This document shows positions 1-11,167 of a stretch of DNA of 64,000 nt, piece after piece. The notes beneath the pieces are model-generated. The model worked only from the letters and a program-made list of their open reading frames with translations. It had not been told where the DNA came from and did not search any database. This DNA is from Rotaria sp. Silwood1 (taxonomy: Eukaryota > Rotifera > Eurotatoria > Philodinida > Philodinidae), in contig CAJNOP010000105.1 in assembly GCA_905250075.1 (NCBI GenBank), forward strand, positions 124,434-188,433. Reading direction: 5' to 3'. The translations under genes and the position numbers were made by a program. Position 1 is the stretch's first letter, and every line of letters begins with the position of its first letter.

Positions 1-324
1 ACCCCATACCCACACCCCTCACCCACACCCACACCCACACCCCATATCCACGCCCCGCACCCACACCCACCCACACTCACACCCACACCCACACCCACTC
101 ACACTCACACCCACACCCACACCCCATCCCCACACCCACACCCACACCCCATACCCACAACCACACCCACACCCCACACCCATACTCCACACCCACACCC
201 CATCCACACACCCCATCCCCACACCCCATCCCCACACCCACACCCCATACCCACAACCCACACCCACACCCATACTCCACACCCACACCCCACCCACACC
301 CACCCCACACCCACACCCACACCC
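1..324. repeat. Degenerate telomeric-type CCCACA/TGTGGG array at the window start
   Basis: The plus strand is an almost uninterrupted C-rich array of CCCACA and close variants (CCCATA, CCCCAT, CCCACT). The complement is TGTGGG-like, the telomere hexamer described for bdelloid rotifers. C-rich on the plus strand at the left edge is the orientation expected of a left chromosome end. The array stops sharply at about 324 in unique sequence. The many variant units suggest an old proximal telomere or an interstitial array rather than freshly synthesised telomere. Whether the chromosome ends here cannot be seen from the window. Confidence 0.85.
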
Positions 325-1868
325 GTGGTACTTTGAACCATTTCACTATACTTTAATGCAGTTCGAATTACAAAAATGTCATTTTATTCAAGTGGGTTGG
401 CAAAATTATGATTGCTTTAAATATACGGCTTTTTCCTCCCACCGCTTACAAAGAAAAAGCGAGTCCTTCAAAATAAACAACGTCCTTATCGGTTGGAAAG
501 ATAGCGAGAGAATCTTATCACATCGTATGCAATAATTTTGTTAGCTAACCTTTCGCAATGAATATGAATGAAATTTCACTTATCCTTCTGTATAAGCTTA
601 AGATTGTGCATACTGTGCATCGTGCCATTCACTTGGATAGAAACTATTAGAAACAAATATTTCAACAAGTTAAATAACAAGTAATTTGCAATTAAGAAAG
701 AATGTAAGAATTAAATACTTGAGTGATTTTCGTTAAGAGTGACTCTCTGTTCTTTTGCGATTTTAAACAATGGTTGAACAAGTGAGTTAGAAATTTGTAG
801 AAACTAGTTCTCCACTAGTACAGAGTAATTTTCACTATACATAGTATCGCTAATAGTCAAAGAACGTAGATCTGGGTGGAGGTTAAGGTTGTGGTTCAGG
901 CTGGTTAGTATAGGGTGTGAGTGTGAATGGGTGGATTATTCTCTTCTTATCGACAAAATTGCCAAGCAAGATAACGCTGCCAATATTGGTTTATTTCATA
1001 ATGAAAGTATTTTGCCTGAACGAGAGAGAATCGATCAATATACGTGGAAGTCAATACCTTTCATTGTTTCATCAATGAAAAATTTGGTGTATTACAGAAG
1101 TACGAAAGACAAAAAGACTAATAAAATTTTTGAACGATGAAAGTAAAAACTGAAGAATTATCAATGATTATTTATAGAAAGAGATCATTTGTTTTATTCA
1201 AATTAAGAATGAATAGAAAAACTAGAACATCAAAAATTTTTCAATGAATATCTCATAATCACAATGCTAATTAAAGATTTGATACAATAAAATAGTTACA
1301 AGACACTTATTCTCTCTGTACCTTCTTGACACTTTCATTCTTTTTTCTTCAGAATGATAAGATGAAATAAACATTGAGAACGATTGGATCAGTGTTGGTG
1401 AAGGTTTATATGAAGCAGTGAATCAATATCTAGTTTTGAATAACATCATCGGTATTCAAATCTGCCTAACGTACGTATAAACGAATGTGAATAGTATGAA
1501 ATTTGTCTACTGTAGAAGTGCACTTTTAATTGAATATATGTGAGGAGTGTAAAGAGCTCGGACACCACAATAAAAGACTTTAAAACTATTAATCAAACAT
1601 ACGTTTCGAATGACGTTTATAGAATAGGCGAGCATCATTTATCAATGAAAGAACTCAATTGGAGCATTTCTATAGAACAAATTCAATGACCGCGTTCCTT
1701 AAAATCGTGAAACTCGAACTCATTCATATGATGAGACGTTGCCTACTTATAGGCATAGTTATGATAACTGTGCATTGAAAGTGTGTCTCACTTGAAAACT
1801 TGTTTGCTAATAGGTCAATATTCTTATTATTCGATAGATTGACATTTACAATTTAAAAATATTTCAGT
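325..1868. other. Subtelomeric spacer without a convincing gene
   Basis: AT-rich unique sequence. A degenerate G-rich tract at about 885-935 (GGGTGTGAGTGTGAATGGG) resembles a decayed TGTGGG array. An 83-codon open frame at 889-1140 begins with GTG inside that tract and matches nothing I recognise, so I do not call it a gene. Confidence 0.5.
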
Positions 1869-3599
1869 TCATATTAGTTTATATTTGTTTTGATCAAGAA
1901 CATAAGGATTGATGAGATGATGTTGAACAAGCAGACCAAGCGTTGTCAGAGCGAGTTTTTCTTCGACTGCCGGTCCGTGATTTTGCCAGTATTCACCAAA
2001 TACGCCGTGAGAATCTGCTGGATTAAGTTGAGAAACGCGAAAGCCTTGACGAGCGATAGTTACAGTTAATTCATGCATATCCTGATCAGCGATAAGGACA
2101 GGTATAGATCCAGAATAATTACTCTTGCTAAATTCGTTAACAAAATCATCATAAGTGTCAGGAAGCCGGCGACCATCATTGGCTTTGGAGAAGATAGGCA
2201 GAGCGAAGATAATAGCGCGAATATTTGTGAGCATAGAGCCCTCGTTTTGAAGTACGTGTCGAATAGCGGAGGCAGACAGTTTTCGTATTTGATCATCGAT
2301 TCCAAGGTGCTTGCCGGCGAACACACCAAGACCTATACCTGTCTCAACTACGATCTCTACTCTTTCTATGTCGCATGCTCTTAGTCGTATTCTTACCATT
2401 TTCACAAGATCGTCGAACACGCATTTGTGGTTGAGTTTAACCTGCGGATGGAACCTCACTGGATGAAAATCCCTTCCATTAAACACTGCTGGCATGCCTG
2501 TACTCCGATCGAGCTCGAAGACTTCCTTCCAATTGATGATATAAGTTGTGATATCATCGACATCATGCTCTCGTCCGGCAAAGTCGATGCCTGTTACCGA
2601 AACGAGTTTGATTAGGTTTGGCCAATGATCCTCCAGCGAACGAGGTAATATCTGTGCATCGAATTTCTTCAAGATAGGACAGTCGGAAATACGCACGACG
2701 AATTTCATACGAAAAGCTTCACTGCCATTCCTACTTTTTCCCTGAAGGGCTTGGTAAAGAAATTCTTTGTCCATTCCTTGGATAGTTCGATCAGCATAGA
2801 CGGCAAAGGAACTTTGCCACTTTAAGATTTCGAGTACAGTCATGGTAAATGCATTGTGTTGTTTATAGGGAAAATAAATTTTTGTATTTGGATTCATATC
2901 CCGAACGAGTGTGCGGAGCTCAAATGCTCGTACACCAGAGACTATATATTTGCCCTCAATATTACGAAAGCCAAAGTTTTGCCGAAGAAAATCTTCCATC
3001 TGATCAGTTTCAGGAATACATCGACCACTCATTGGGCCATATTTGTTCATGATTGGAAGATTGTATCTGAGGTATTCCAAGAGATCTCGTACACCTTTCT
3101 TCGTGTACTTGTCAACGCCAAAAATATGGCTTGGATAGGCTCCTCTAGGTGTTCTTATCGGAGATAGTTCTTCATATGCATGAAATGAATTCTTAGAGGT
3201 TTCTGAATGTTTAAAATGTGCTTCTAATGATCCTGGTACATCCTTATCCAGTATGCGTGGCAAACTTACAGAAGCCGCAAGTTTACCTTTTTGTTTTAAA
3301 TCATGTGCGTTATCTCGTGATCGGTCAACCGAGTTATCTCTACTTGAAGCAGCGACTGGGTTTGATTCATGGCGTATTGGAGGTAGATTTCGAGAATACT
3401 TCTCGACACCGTCTGCGTTGATCGATGACTTTACTTCTCTTTCTCGGTTCTCATACTGTTCTCTCGAGTAGATGAAGTCTGGTCTTGCAGAATCCATTGG
3501 TGCAGGCATCCGCTGATATTTAACATTTCTATCATTAATCTCGTCTAAAGAAATTAAACAAGAAATGGTTCTACATGTGTTTGCTGAAGGTGTTTCCAT
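1869..3599 (-). CDS. Unrecognised 576-aa protein, single exon
   Basis: An uninterrupted frame of 576 codons. The first in-frame ATG is at 3599; the frame extends two codons upstream but only from a TTG. The first roughly 130 residues are polar and low in complexity, probably disordered. The rest is a compact globular region. A glycine-rich stretch, GIGLGVFAGKHLGID (about residues 420-435), looks like a phosphate- or nucleotide-binding loop. A conserved-looking block, LNPADSHGVFGEYWQN (about 520-540), lies before a C-terminal helix. There is no signal peptide and no membrane segment. I cannot name the family. The glycine loop recalls macro-domain proteins, but the catalytic motifs of poly(ADP-ribose) glycohydrolase are absent. 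Lack of introns over 1.7 kb and the position next to a telomere-like array make horizontal origin possible; that is inference. The next gene upstream, the caspase-like one, is on the same strand about 360 bases away. Confidence 0.72.
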   Translation of the reverse strand: METPSANTCRTISCLISLDEINDRNVKYQRMPAPMDSARPDFIYSREQYENREREVKSSINADGVEKYSRNLPPIRHESNPVAASSRDNSVDRSRDNAHDLKQKGKLAASVSLPRILDKDVPGSLEAHFKHSETSKNSFHAYEELSPIRTPRGAYPSHIFGVDKYTKKGVRDLLEYLRYNLPIMNKYGPMSGRCIPETDQMEDFLRQNFGFRNIEGKYIVSGVRAFELRTLVRDMNPNTKIYFPYKQHNAFTMTVLEILKWQSSFAVYADRTIQGMDKEFLYQALQGKSRNGSEAFRMKFVVRISDCPILKKFDAQILPRSLEDHWPNLIKLVSVTGIDFAGREHDVDDITTYIINWKEVFELDRSTGMPAVFNGRDFHPVRFHPQVKLNHKCVFDDLVKMVRIRLRACDIERVEIVVETGIGLGVFAGKHLGIDDQIRKLSASAIRHVLQNEGSMLTNIRAIIFALPIFSKANDGRRLPDTYDDFVNEFSKSNYSGSIPVLIADQDMHELTVTIARQGFRVSQLNPADSHGVFGEYWQNHGPAVEEKLALTTLGLLVQHHLINPYVLDQNKYKLI

Positions 3600-3902
3600 A
3601 TTCAAAAACTAATTGATTGTTTTATGCAAAACTAAAAAAATAGGATTGAAGACAAACGACTGTTGTTCGAATTAAACATTATCATGAAGAAATGAACCAA
3701 ATTCATCTTCAATTAAATCTATGAAAATCCCACGTATCGAATTGCTAACGCTCGACAATGCAGAAATTATGATTTGTTAAAGAGAATTTCCTTTTCTGGA
3801 TTGCATCTTAGTACCTCAATCAGAAATAGAGTTGGTTCTCGTGAACATAGGCGCTCAAATAAACAACTAACAGAACAATATTTCGACTACCTGTGGGTAT
3901 CG

Positions 3903-4628
3903 TCAACTCAAAACCAAGTATTGATTCACTTGCAAAAATAATAAATATGAAAGATTCTCACCTTGAGTGTCGGTCGTCGCCAAGAAGACTTTCTTATTAA
4001 AACTTTCGCTGTGATATAGTCGTTTCAAGCTACTAGTCTGATTACGCATATCTTCAGCCACAAGTTTAAACACATCTCTAATATCAATATTGTATGATTT
4101 AATGTGTTTTAACAAATTTTCCATCAAATAACCATTGCGATTATTTCCTGATTCACTGTTTATCATCACATGTGGACAATGTGAATATACTATCAGTGTT
4201 TGCGGTGGAGGATTCATGGGTGATAAAGTTTGCCGACAATTAAATACATTTTTCATAAGTTTTCTACAGCAATCAAATATGAATATTTTGGCACGACAAT
4301 TTTTGTTAACAGATTGCGTCATATTTGTTACTGAAATAGGTTTGTCCAGTAGCCACAAATAATTCTCCTTGTTACGTGACATGGCATGCCCAGCAAAATA
4401 AAATAGTATTAAATCTGTAGGCTGAATTTTATTAACAAATGCTTTAAATGTTTGGATGAATTCTTCCAGTTTAAGGTTGGTTTCTAATGTTACAGTGAAT
4501 CCGATACTTTTTAGAGTTAGGTTAAGATCTTCCGCATCATTGATGCAATAGTTTAATGGATTTACAGTGTAATTATTGATGCCAATAACTAATGCTCGCT
4601 TTCGTGAATTAGTGACTCGTGAGACCAT
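3903..4628 (-). CDS. Caspase-like (peptidase C14) protein, 3' end probably spliced
   Basis: The protein begins with the p20-like caspase fold: RALVIGINNY near residue 11, then a strand ending in LILFYFAGHA, then IFIFDCCR. His81 (in GHA) and Cys121 (second Cys of DCC) are the expected catalytic dyad. Clan CD enzymes of this type cleave after acidic or basic residues and act in cell death or protein turnover; the specificity is not readable here. Start chosen: ATG at 4628; the frame runs one codon further only through a TTG. A possible acceptor (TTTCAG) lies just upstream, so a 5' exon is possible. The last exon boundary is probably at 3962, where CAAG|GTGAGA is a good donor. Reading on to the stop at 3903 gives a hydrophobic tail that is more likely intron. 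No CARD, death or NACHT domain is visible in this piece. Confidence 0.7.
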   Translation of the reverse strand: MVSRVTNSRKRALVIGINNYTVNPLNYCINDAEDLNLTLKSIGFTVTLETNLKLEEFIQTFKAFVNKIQPTDLILFYFAGHAMSRNKENYLWLLDKPISVTNMTQSVNKNCRAKIFIFDCCRKLMKNVFNCRQTLSPMNPPPQTLIVYSHCPHVMINSESGNNRNGYLMENLLKHIKSYNIDIRDVFKLVAEDMRNQTSSLKRLYHSESFNKKVFLATTDTQGENLSYLLFLQVNQYLVLS

Positions 4629-5277
4629 CAAATCTGAAATTTCTGAATAAACATACGTTAGTCATCATGAAGACTAATGATAGAACAAAATAAAGATTTC
4701 TTTACATTTTCTTTTTTTTCTGTTGTCCTTTTTCTATTAACTTTGCTCTCTATTCCTTTTGATGGACAACATGTTTTAAAACGTATAAAGAGCTGGACTT
4801 ATCATGAAAATATATAAATAATCGAAAAACAAACGAAGTATGTCACTCCAAACTACTTCATTAGTTTTAATATTGATGATGATGGCTACTTCACTCAGAC
4901 GATTGGAGATAATATTAAAATGATATAAACTTTTGACTTTATTTCTATTAATTTCTAATACATTTGGTTTTATCATTATACAGTTGATCAAGTAAGTACA
5001 TGTAGATAGACAGAAGAAGAAGAATTCGTTGTGCTCGAATAATCGCTCCTTGTTTCGATCAAACTTAAATAAAACAAATCAATGAAATGCACGAAAAACT
5101 ATGTAGAGCACAAACGCAACACTAAACATAAATTGAAATACTTTATTTATACAGCAAAGCAGTTGCTTGTAAAAAATAGTGCAGTGCTATCAAGGAAATC
5201 ATGCTTTAAACAAAACCTGAGTATCGTGACAAATTCGATTGAAATTCATAGTACAACAATCACTTAATGGTAGAAAA
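4629..5277. other. Intergenic, nothing recognised
   Basis: AT-rich sequence with short open frames on both strands and no recognisable protein, RNA or repeat. Confidence 0.5.
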
Positions 5278-5279
5278 TA

Positions 5280-6245
5280 CTTAGGGCATACCAAAAATAG
5301 TTGCGTCATTATCTTATTTCTTTAATTGAAAGCTTGAATAGATTTTCTTTTTCTATGTAGTGGTGGAGAAAACGGCGCTCTATTTTTCTGTACTATTTGA
5401 TCACTCTTCAACTAATATCATAATAATAAAGTTTCGATAAGAACTATTTTCGTGTACAACTTCACTAATATGTGAGGCCGATTAAATGACCACGCTTTGC
5501 ATTTCCATTTTCAATCACTTAATAGGTTGTATCAAAAAAATAAAATCTACCACTAGATGCAGCGTGAAAAGCTCTACATTTTACGGAAGACCGCTTATTT
5601 TATAGTTGCACTTTTTGTTCTGATAATGAGCAAAATTTTGAGCGACCAATTATCGACCTCACAAAAAAGATATCTTTTGGTAAAAGATGAATTCATTTTT
5701 TTTGATTTCATCTTTTTATCACCTGATATCTTTTATTTAAAAAAGAACAAAATACATCAAAAGATGCATCGTGAACAGCTCTAAAATTTGTATAAGATTT
5801 CTTATTTTAATTACGTACTTTTTCTTTCCAAAAAAAAGTAAAATTCTTTCCGACTACCTCGAAAAAAATCATTTTTTTCTATACGAAGAGAAATTTCTTG
5901 TTTCTTATCTGAAATATAAAACAAGTTGTTCTGTAAAAATTGTAGAGGTTTTCACGCTGCATCTAGTAGTATATTTTAGTTTTTAATATAACCTATTAAG
6001 TGGTTGAAGACTGAAATGCAAAAACTACAAAGTGTGACGACATAATCTGCCTCATATATTAGTGAAGTTGTACACAACAATAGTTTTTATTGAAATTTTA
6101 TTCTTATGATATTAGTTGAAAAGTGATCAAACAGCACAGAACAATAGTGTCGTTTTCTCTATCACTACATAAAAAAAGAAAATCTATTCAAGCTTTCTAT
6201 TAAAGAAATAAGATAACGGCGCCACTACTTTTGTTATGCCCTAAG
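5280..6245. mobile_element. 966-bp foldback (MITE-like) element with TA target duplication
   Basis: The two ends are long imperfect inverted repeats. CTTAGGGCATACC at 5280 pairs with its complement ending at 6245, and similarity continues inward for about 300 bases on each side. TA dinucleotides at 5278-5279 and 6246-6247 are the expected duplication of a Tc1/mariner-type insertion. The interior has an AT-rich core with open frames that do not look like transposase. The subterminal motif GATGCAGCNTGAARAGCTC occurs near 5557 and inverted near 5950, with a degenerate copy near 5764. The element at 11168-11854 carries the same motif. It is non-autonomous. Confidence 0.8.
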
Positions 6246-6247
6246 TA

Positions 6248-7147
6248 AGATTTGAAACTTTAAGAAAGTGAAACTATGATGCAAATTGAAGTAAGATACT
6301 TTTTAGACTGCCATAAACATAGGGATAGTAGATATTGTCGATTGTAATGTTCTAATTATCATAAATTGATATGAGCTGTTTGTGTTAATTTTGAATAATA
6401 TTTAAGATTCATCGAATGCGTTTATCGACTTTTCGGCCGTCTTCATATAATCATGTCGCTTCGTCATTGGTCATCGTCGGTAGTAGGAGTAACGATCACT
6501 TCATACTATCACGGTATTAATTAACATATATTTCTGAATACTATGTAAGCGTACCAGAATATTATATGCAGTCACTATTCATGTCACTGTCGATTCGACC
6601 TTGGTTTCATGGTTTACCAATAATTTCACATTTAAAAAATATGAAACTTCGCTGAAAAATATTCTAATCAACAGCCGCAATTTCTTATGTATAATTGTTA
6701 TTCTATCGAGTACTGTTTGTTAACAAGAATACGCGTCAGCCAACTACAAAATACACATGTTTGTTAAGAATGAGTTAACGATAATATGTTTTTTTTCTGC
6801 GATTCTTTCATTGACGCGAGTTTTTCGTCTTTTTCTTCCTCCGACAACAATGCTGCGTAGCAACATTTTTTTCTTCCAACACACATGATAAAAACGTATG
6901 TTGCAATGCAAGCCTACAACACCATATGTAATAATAAAATGAAATATAGACAATTATGTAAGATAAAACAAAATATCAAAATGAAAAACAGCTAAAATTT
7001 TTTGACATAAAGCATAAACGTGATATTTCGGTATCTATTTCTCAGATACCATCATCAGACGAAAAAACCACCAACATAAAATATTCATACATCTATATCA
7101 GATTTATTATAACCTACTATAGTGTATATGAATAACAATATAATGTA
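6248..7147. other. Intergenic, nothing recognised
   Basis: AT-rich sequence with no supported gene. Short open frames only. Confidence 0.5.
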
Positions 7148-7201
7148 GGGTGTGGGTGTGGATAAAGAAGAGAAGAACACCCACATCCACTCCCACCCAC
7201 A
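7148..7201. repeat. Telomere-like hairpin (G tract 7148-7161, C tract 7178-7201)
   Basis: GGGTGTGGGTGTGG is followed after a 16-base purine-rich spacer by CACCCACATCCAC-type sequence. The two tracts can pair as stem arms. Polarity is G-rich then C-rich. Confidence 0.8.
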
Positions 7202-7319
7202 GTGCAATACAATTTCAATGCAACAACGTCCATATTCACACCTACTGCCATTCTTATGTTACAGCTGAGATAATGATAAAAACATCACACGAACTATAAG
7301 AAAAAGATTTCTTTTTTTC

Positions 7320-7453
7320 TTTATAATGAACTGTTGCTCTGGCAAGTCAGTGTTTCCACCAACCCACATGTTTTCGTCATCGCAACATGTATATGATTAG
7401 ATCTTATCATTTACCTCTTGGTAAATTGTAATAAACAACTTGACTTGCCAGTA
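7320..7453. repeat. Short foldback repeat, family shared with 9795-9995 and 10245-10602
   Basis: CTGGCAAGTCA near 7338 pairs with TTGACTTGCCAG ending near 7451. The left part, GTTGCTCTGGCAAG through GCAACATGTAT, matches the left arm of the element at 10245-10602. This copy looks truncated or hybrid, because the outer GTTGCTCT end is missing on the right. Confidence 0.6.
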
Positions 7454-9794
7454 TGTAAAGTACGACACATCTTCTGTGCTTACACATTTCATTTTTGCGT
7501 TGTGTTTTTCTAGTTTCGTTCATCAAGGATATACGGGTCAACTACACCATTTTCATGACTATCGTTTCCTAACTCCAGTTTCAATCAGATTCATTCGTTA
7601 AGAAGACCTCTAAAATCTTCGAGAAACCTTGGTTTGAAAAATCTGGTTAAGTTTAATTGTGAACTCTCTCTCGAATCTTAGTTATTGGCTTTTGCTTTGT
7701 TTGGCTGTCTTAAACAGATTCTTTGTTAGAATTTGTTCGAGTTCTTATTCACCTTTTCTCTGACTTAAGAATTCAGAATTTCATAAGGATTCACTGTCTC
7801 AAGCTTTGCCAACTTGTCGGTATGAACACGCGGTTAGCTTGTAAGAAGATTTTATCAAACTTTGTTAGGTTTCTCGCCTGGAACTCCTTCGATTAGAATA
7901 TTTTCAAAATTCAAACGCTTTATCACATTAGGATCTTAATAAAACTTTCGAAATCAATTAGAAGGATCAATTGAACAACATTACCAACCTAACATCAGGG
8001 TATTCCTATGGATCTTTATCCAAAATAATTGTTTTTTCAGTGCTGAAAAGACAATGGTAACCAAGAGCAGAATCTTAATGCATTAGCATGTTGGCGACAA
8101 TGCGATAAATCGTTGATTTTTTCCTGATGATTTTGACGATTTTTCTAATAAAACTTGGTTGTATGATCGATTACTATCGTTCACTATATCGATAATTACA
8201 TCGATGGTGTTTATGTAATCTCGATTTTTTCTGTTATGTAGACGAGTTCCTATTAGTATATAATTCATGTTAATGAATATTTTTTATTGAGAACTTGAGT
8301 GTCTTCATTACTCTATAGAAATAATATATGGAATAGAAATTTTAAAAAAATAGTAATACGGCATGCAGCTTTTCATAGTGAAATAGAAACACAAGCAAAC
8401 AAAAAAGTAAAAAACAAACATGGTTCATTTGTAAGAATTGATAGTTTGAAGCGAGTTATTCCCTGAAATCACTTCATACATGGTTGTTTTCGTTTCATAA
8501 ACTAAATATCTAAAACAGAGAATGGAAAAAGTATAGTATGATAGAGGACGACATCTCATAGATTGAAGACACCTTTTATAACTTTACATCTATCTAGAAT
8601 CAACACAAACATATTTTAAAATGAATGAATTTCAATACAAAGTTCTGTTCGATTATTACTTTGACATGTTCCAATCTTGTTTGTGTCCTAGCAGTGACAT
8701 CAATACCAAAATTAAATCTTTCTTTGAGTTTGAAATCGTTACCACTATAGTTGATAAATATGAAGAAGTTATATTTGATCTTCAATTGAACAAATTATTC
8801 GAAAGTTTCTCTAATTATTTGTCAATTGGTAATCAATTATTGAAATCGACCATTAAACACAAATTATTGCTGATTTTGGAAAAAGTCGTCTCTTATGTCC
8901 TGGTCACGATAAAAATCTCCTTTAGTTAGTGTTTTTCTCATGAAATACGATGAATTACGAGTTTCATGACGTGGGATAATACAAGGATCAAACTTTATGA
9001 TTGATTCTATCCAATGTTTTGACAAAGTTGGATGTAAAATATTCATCATAATGAATGGTGGAAAGAATTTTCAAATTTTTATTATGATTTATTTGGTATC
9101 CAGCACTGCTTACAGATATACTAGTGCCTTGTCCTAATTATGATTCAATATTTGAATCAGTATAGAGTTTCTAGCATAACAAAATCTTGTTATCTAACTT
9201 TTTATGGATGAATATAGAAATTGATTTGGAAACTAGGATTAAAACATCAGTTATTTTTTCTTATTTTATTTTGAGAGAAGTTTCTAAAAGTCATTAGATA
9301 ATGGTATTCAAAGTGGCTGTGTTATTGTACTTATTGTTTTCATTCACTAGGAAATTTTAATGAGAAAATCATTTAATCAAGCCTATTGACAGCATAGATA
9401 TGTATAAACGAAATAAAAAGTGAATTTTTGAAGATGACGTTAAATGAACGAGTGAGAACTTTTTGAAATAAAAACACCATTGAAAATGATACAGCATTTT
9501 TACGACTAGTATTCGGATAATTTTTTATTCAACAGAAGTTTACTTATCAATTAACGATTTACTTGAGCATTAACGAATTTTATAATGATACATTTCTTTC
9601 AGAATTTAAACATGTCAGAACACTTTTGTTGTTTGAAATCTTGCAGTAAATCACCACGGTTCCTGCTGCAAACTCTCTAATAATACTACAATTCAATGGC
9701 TAATTCTTTAAATGAAAACGTTTTGAATTTCTTAATGCATATAGAGAGTGTGCATTTCTTTTTCAGCCTAGCAAAATTCATCTTTTTCTCGGAC
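7454..9794. other. Long AT-rich stretch, one weak open frame
   Basis: The best candidate is a 102-codon ATG frame at 8621-8929, plus strand. It has reasonable amino-acid composition but no recognisable domain, signal peptide or splice context. Nothing else stands out. I do not call a gene. Confidence 0.45.
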
Positions 9795-9995
9795 ATTCTT
9801 CTTCGATGACCCTTTCTGGCATGGAACGTGTAGAGACAATCAACACGTCTTTCTCTACACACCGACGAAGAAAATTACTTATTACAAACTTATCAAGAGG
9901 TAGATGATCAATTCTGATCAAATACATGTTGCAATGATGAGAATGAGCGGATTGGTGAACGTACTAGTCTGCCAGAGCAACATTTTATGATACAA
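9795..9995. repeat. Solo inverted copy of the GTTGCTCT foldback family
   Basis: The right half (about 9885-9995: TTATCAAGAGGTAGATGATC through CAGAGCAACATT) is the complement of the arm seen at 7320 and 10245. The left half (9797-9875) is a separate small palindrome, with TTCTTCGATG pairing near GACGAAGAA and GTGTAGAGA near TCTCTACAC. Confidence 0.55.
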
Positions 9996-10244
9996 ATATA
10001 TATACGATACCGTATTATATCTCCTGCAAAGCCTAACGTACACTTCAACTGAATTTTTTGTGCTAATGTTTGTTTCAGGTGAGTATTTATTAGAAAAAAA
10101 TTATCACACCATTTGGCAAATTACGGGTGTATATCTACGAAATGAGACAATACTTCTTATGTGCAATACCAGTGAAATACATTTCGTGATCGTTTAGCAA
10201 ACAACAGCAATCAAGTTACATCTCTGCTAACTCTTTCTTTAAAT

Positions 10245-10602
10245 TTATTAAAAGGATGCTGCTCTAGCAGGCTAGTGTTGCCACCAACCGGTATGTTTTC
10301 GTCGTTGCAACATGTATTTGATCAGAATTGATCATTTACCTTTTGGTAAGTTGCCATCAGCAATTTTTCTCACTAATTTTCAGACCACAACATCTGTCTT
10401 GCCTTCATACATAGTAGTTCACAATGTGTCTACAATTTCACGCTGTATGTAAAAACAAGACAGATGTTGTACTCTGGACAGTGATAAGGAAGATTGCTTC
10501 TAACAACTTACCAAGAAGTAACTGATTAAATTCATGTTGCGATGACGAAAATATGCGAGCCTGTGGTAGTATTAGCTTGTCAGAGCAACATTCTATAATA
10601 AG
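10245..10602. mobile_element. About 358-bp foldback MITE
   Basis: The left end (TGCTGCTCTAGCAGGCTAGTG from 10258) and the right end (CTTGTCAGAGCAACATTC, ending near 10594) are imperfect inverted repeats about 130 bases long. An inner inversion, CAACATCTGTCTTG against CAAGACAGATGTTG, makes almost the whole element one hairpin. There is no coding capacity. Target duplication is not certain; TTATTA/TAATAA lies at the edges. Confidence 0.7.
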
Positions 10603-11167
10603 AAGTACCGAATGAGATATGTCGGAATGAATGTCAGTGCAGCGTTATTGTCTGTTTGCTAGATGTTTTGTAGGCAGCCAGTTGTCACTATTCAGTGCGT
10701 TAACATGATTACATGCTTCTTTATAACAATGGTGTTAAGATGAATGTTATATGGCCCTTAGTTTCTTTCATGAAACCTATATGATGGGTGAAATGCGTTG
10801 TACAAAGATAGGATATTGTCACTGAGGCTTTTAAAGAAAAAGTAGTTTTTCAATGTAGTTAATATAATATATACATATTCGTAAAACCGATACTATTTCA
10901 TCCTCTACTCCCGTCAGTACCGAAGTTAAAAGTATTTTTTTCAAATAGCTGAAAGAGGAGAAAAACAGGCAAAAGTTAAAACTGTTGTAACTTAGATAAT
11001 AGCCATCGACAATAGTTATAGTTTTCAATCCAAATTATAACAATCGACCATTATTATACATATTAAACATATTAACTCGAAGAACTTGTTGAATTTTTCA
11101 GTAGATTTAATTAGGTTTAAATAGTAATTATTTGTATTTAGTTATTGTGTTGGATAAAAATTAATTT
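10603..11167. other. Intergenic, nothing recognised
   Basis: AT-rich; no supported gene. Confidence 0.45.

Noticed and set aside
19-346. Overlapping minus-strand frames of 78-94 codons, rich in Gly, Val, Cys and Trp
   Set aside because: They are translations of the telomere-like hexamer array, open in every frame because the unit length is six.
8621-8929. 102-codon frame with ATG
   Set aside because: No recognisable domain, splice context or codon signal; could be chance in AT-rich DNA.
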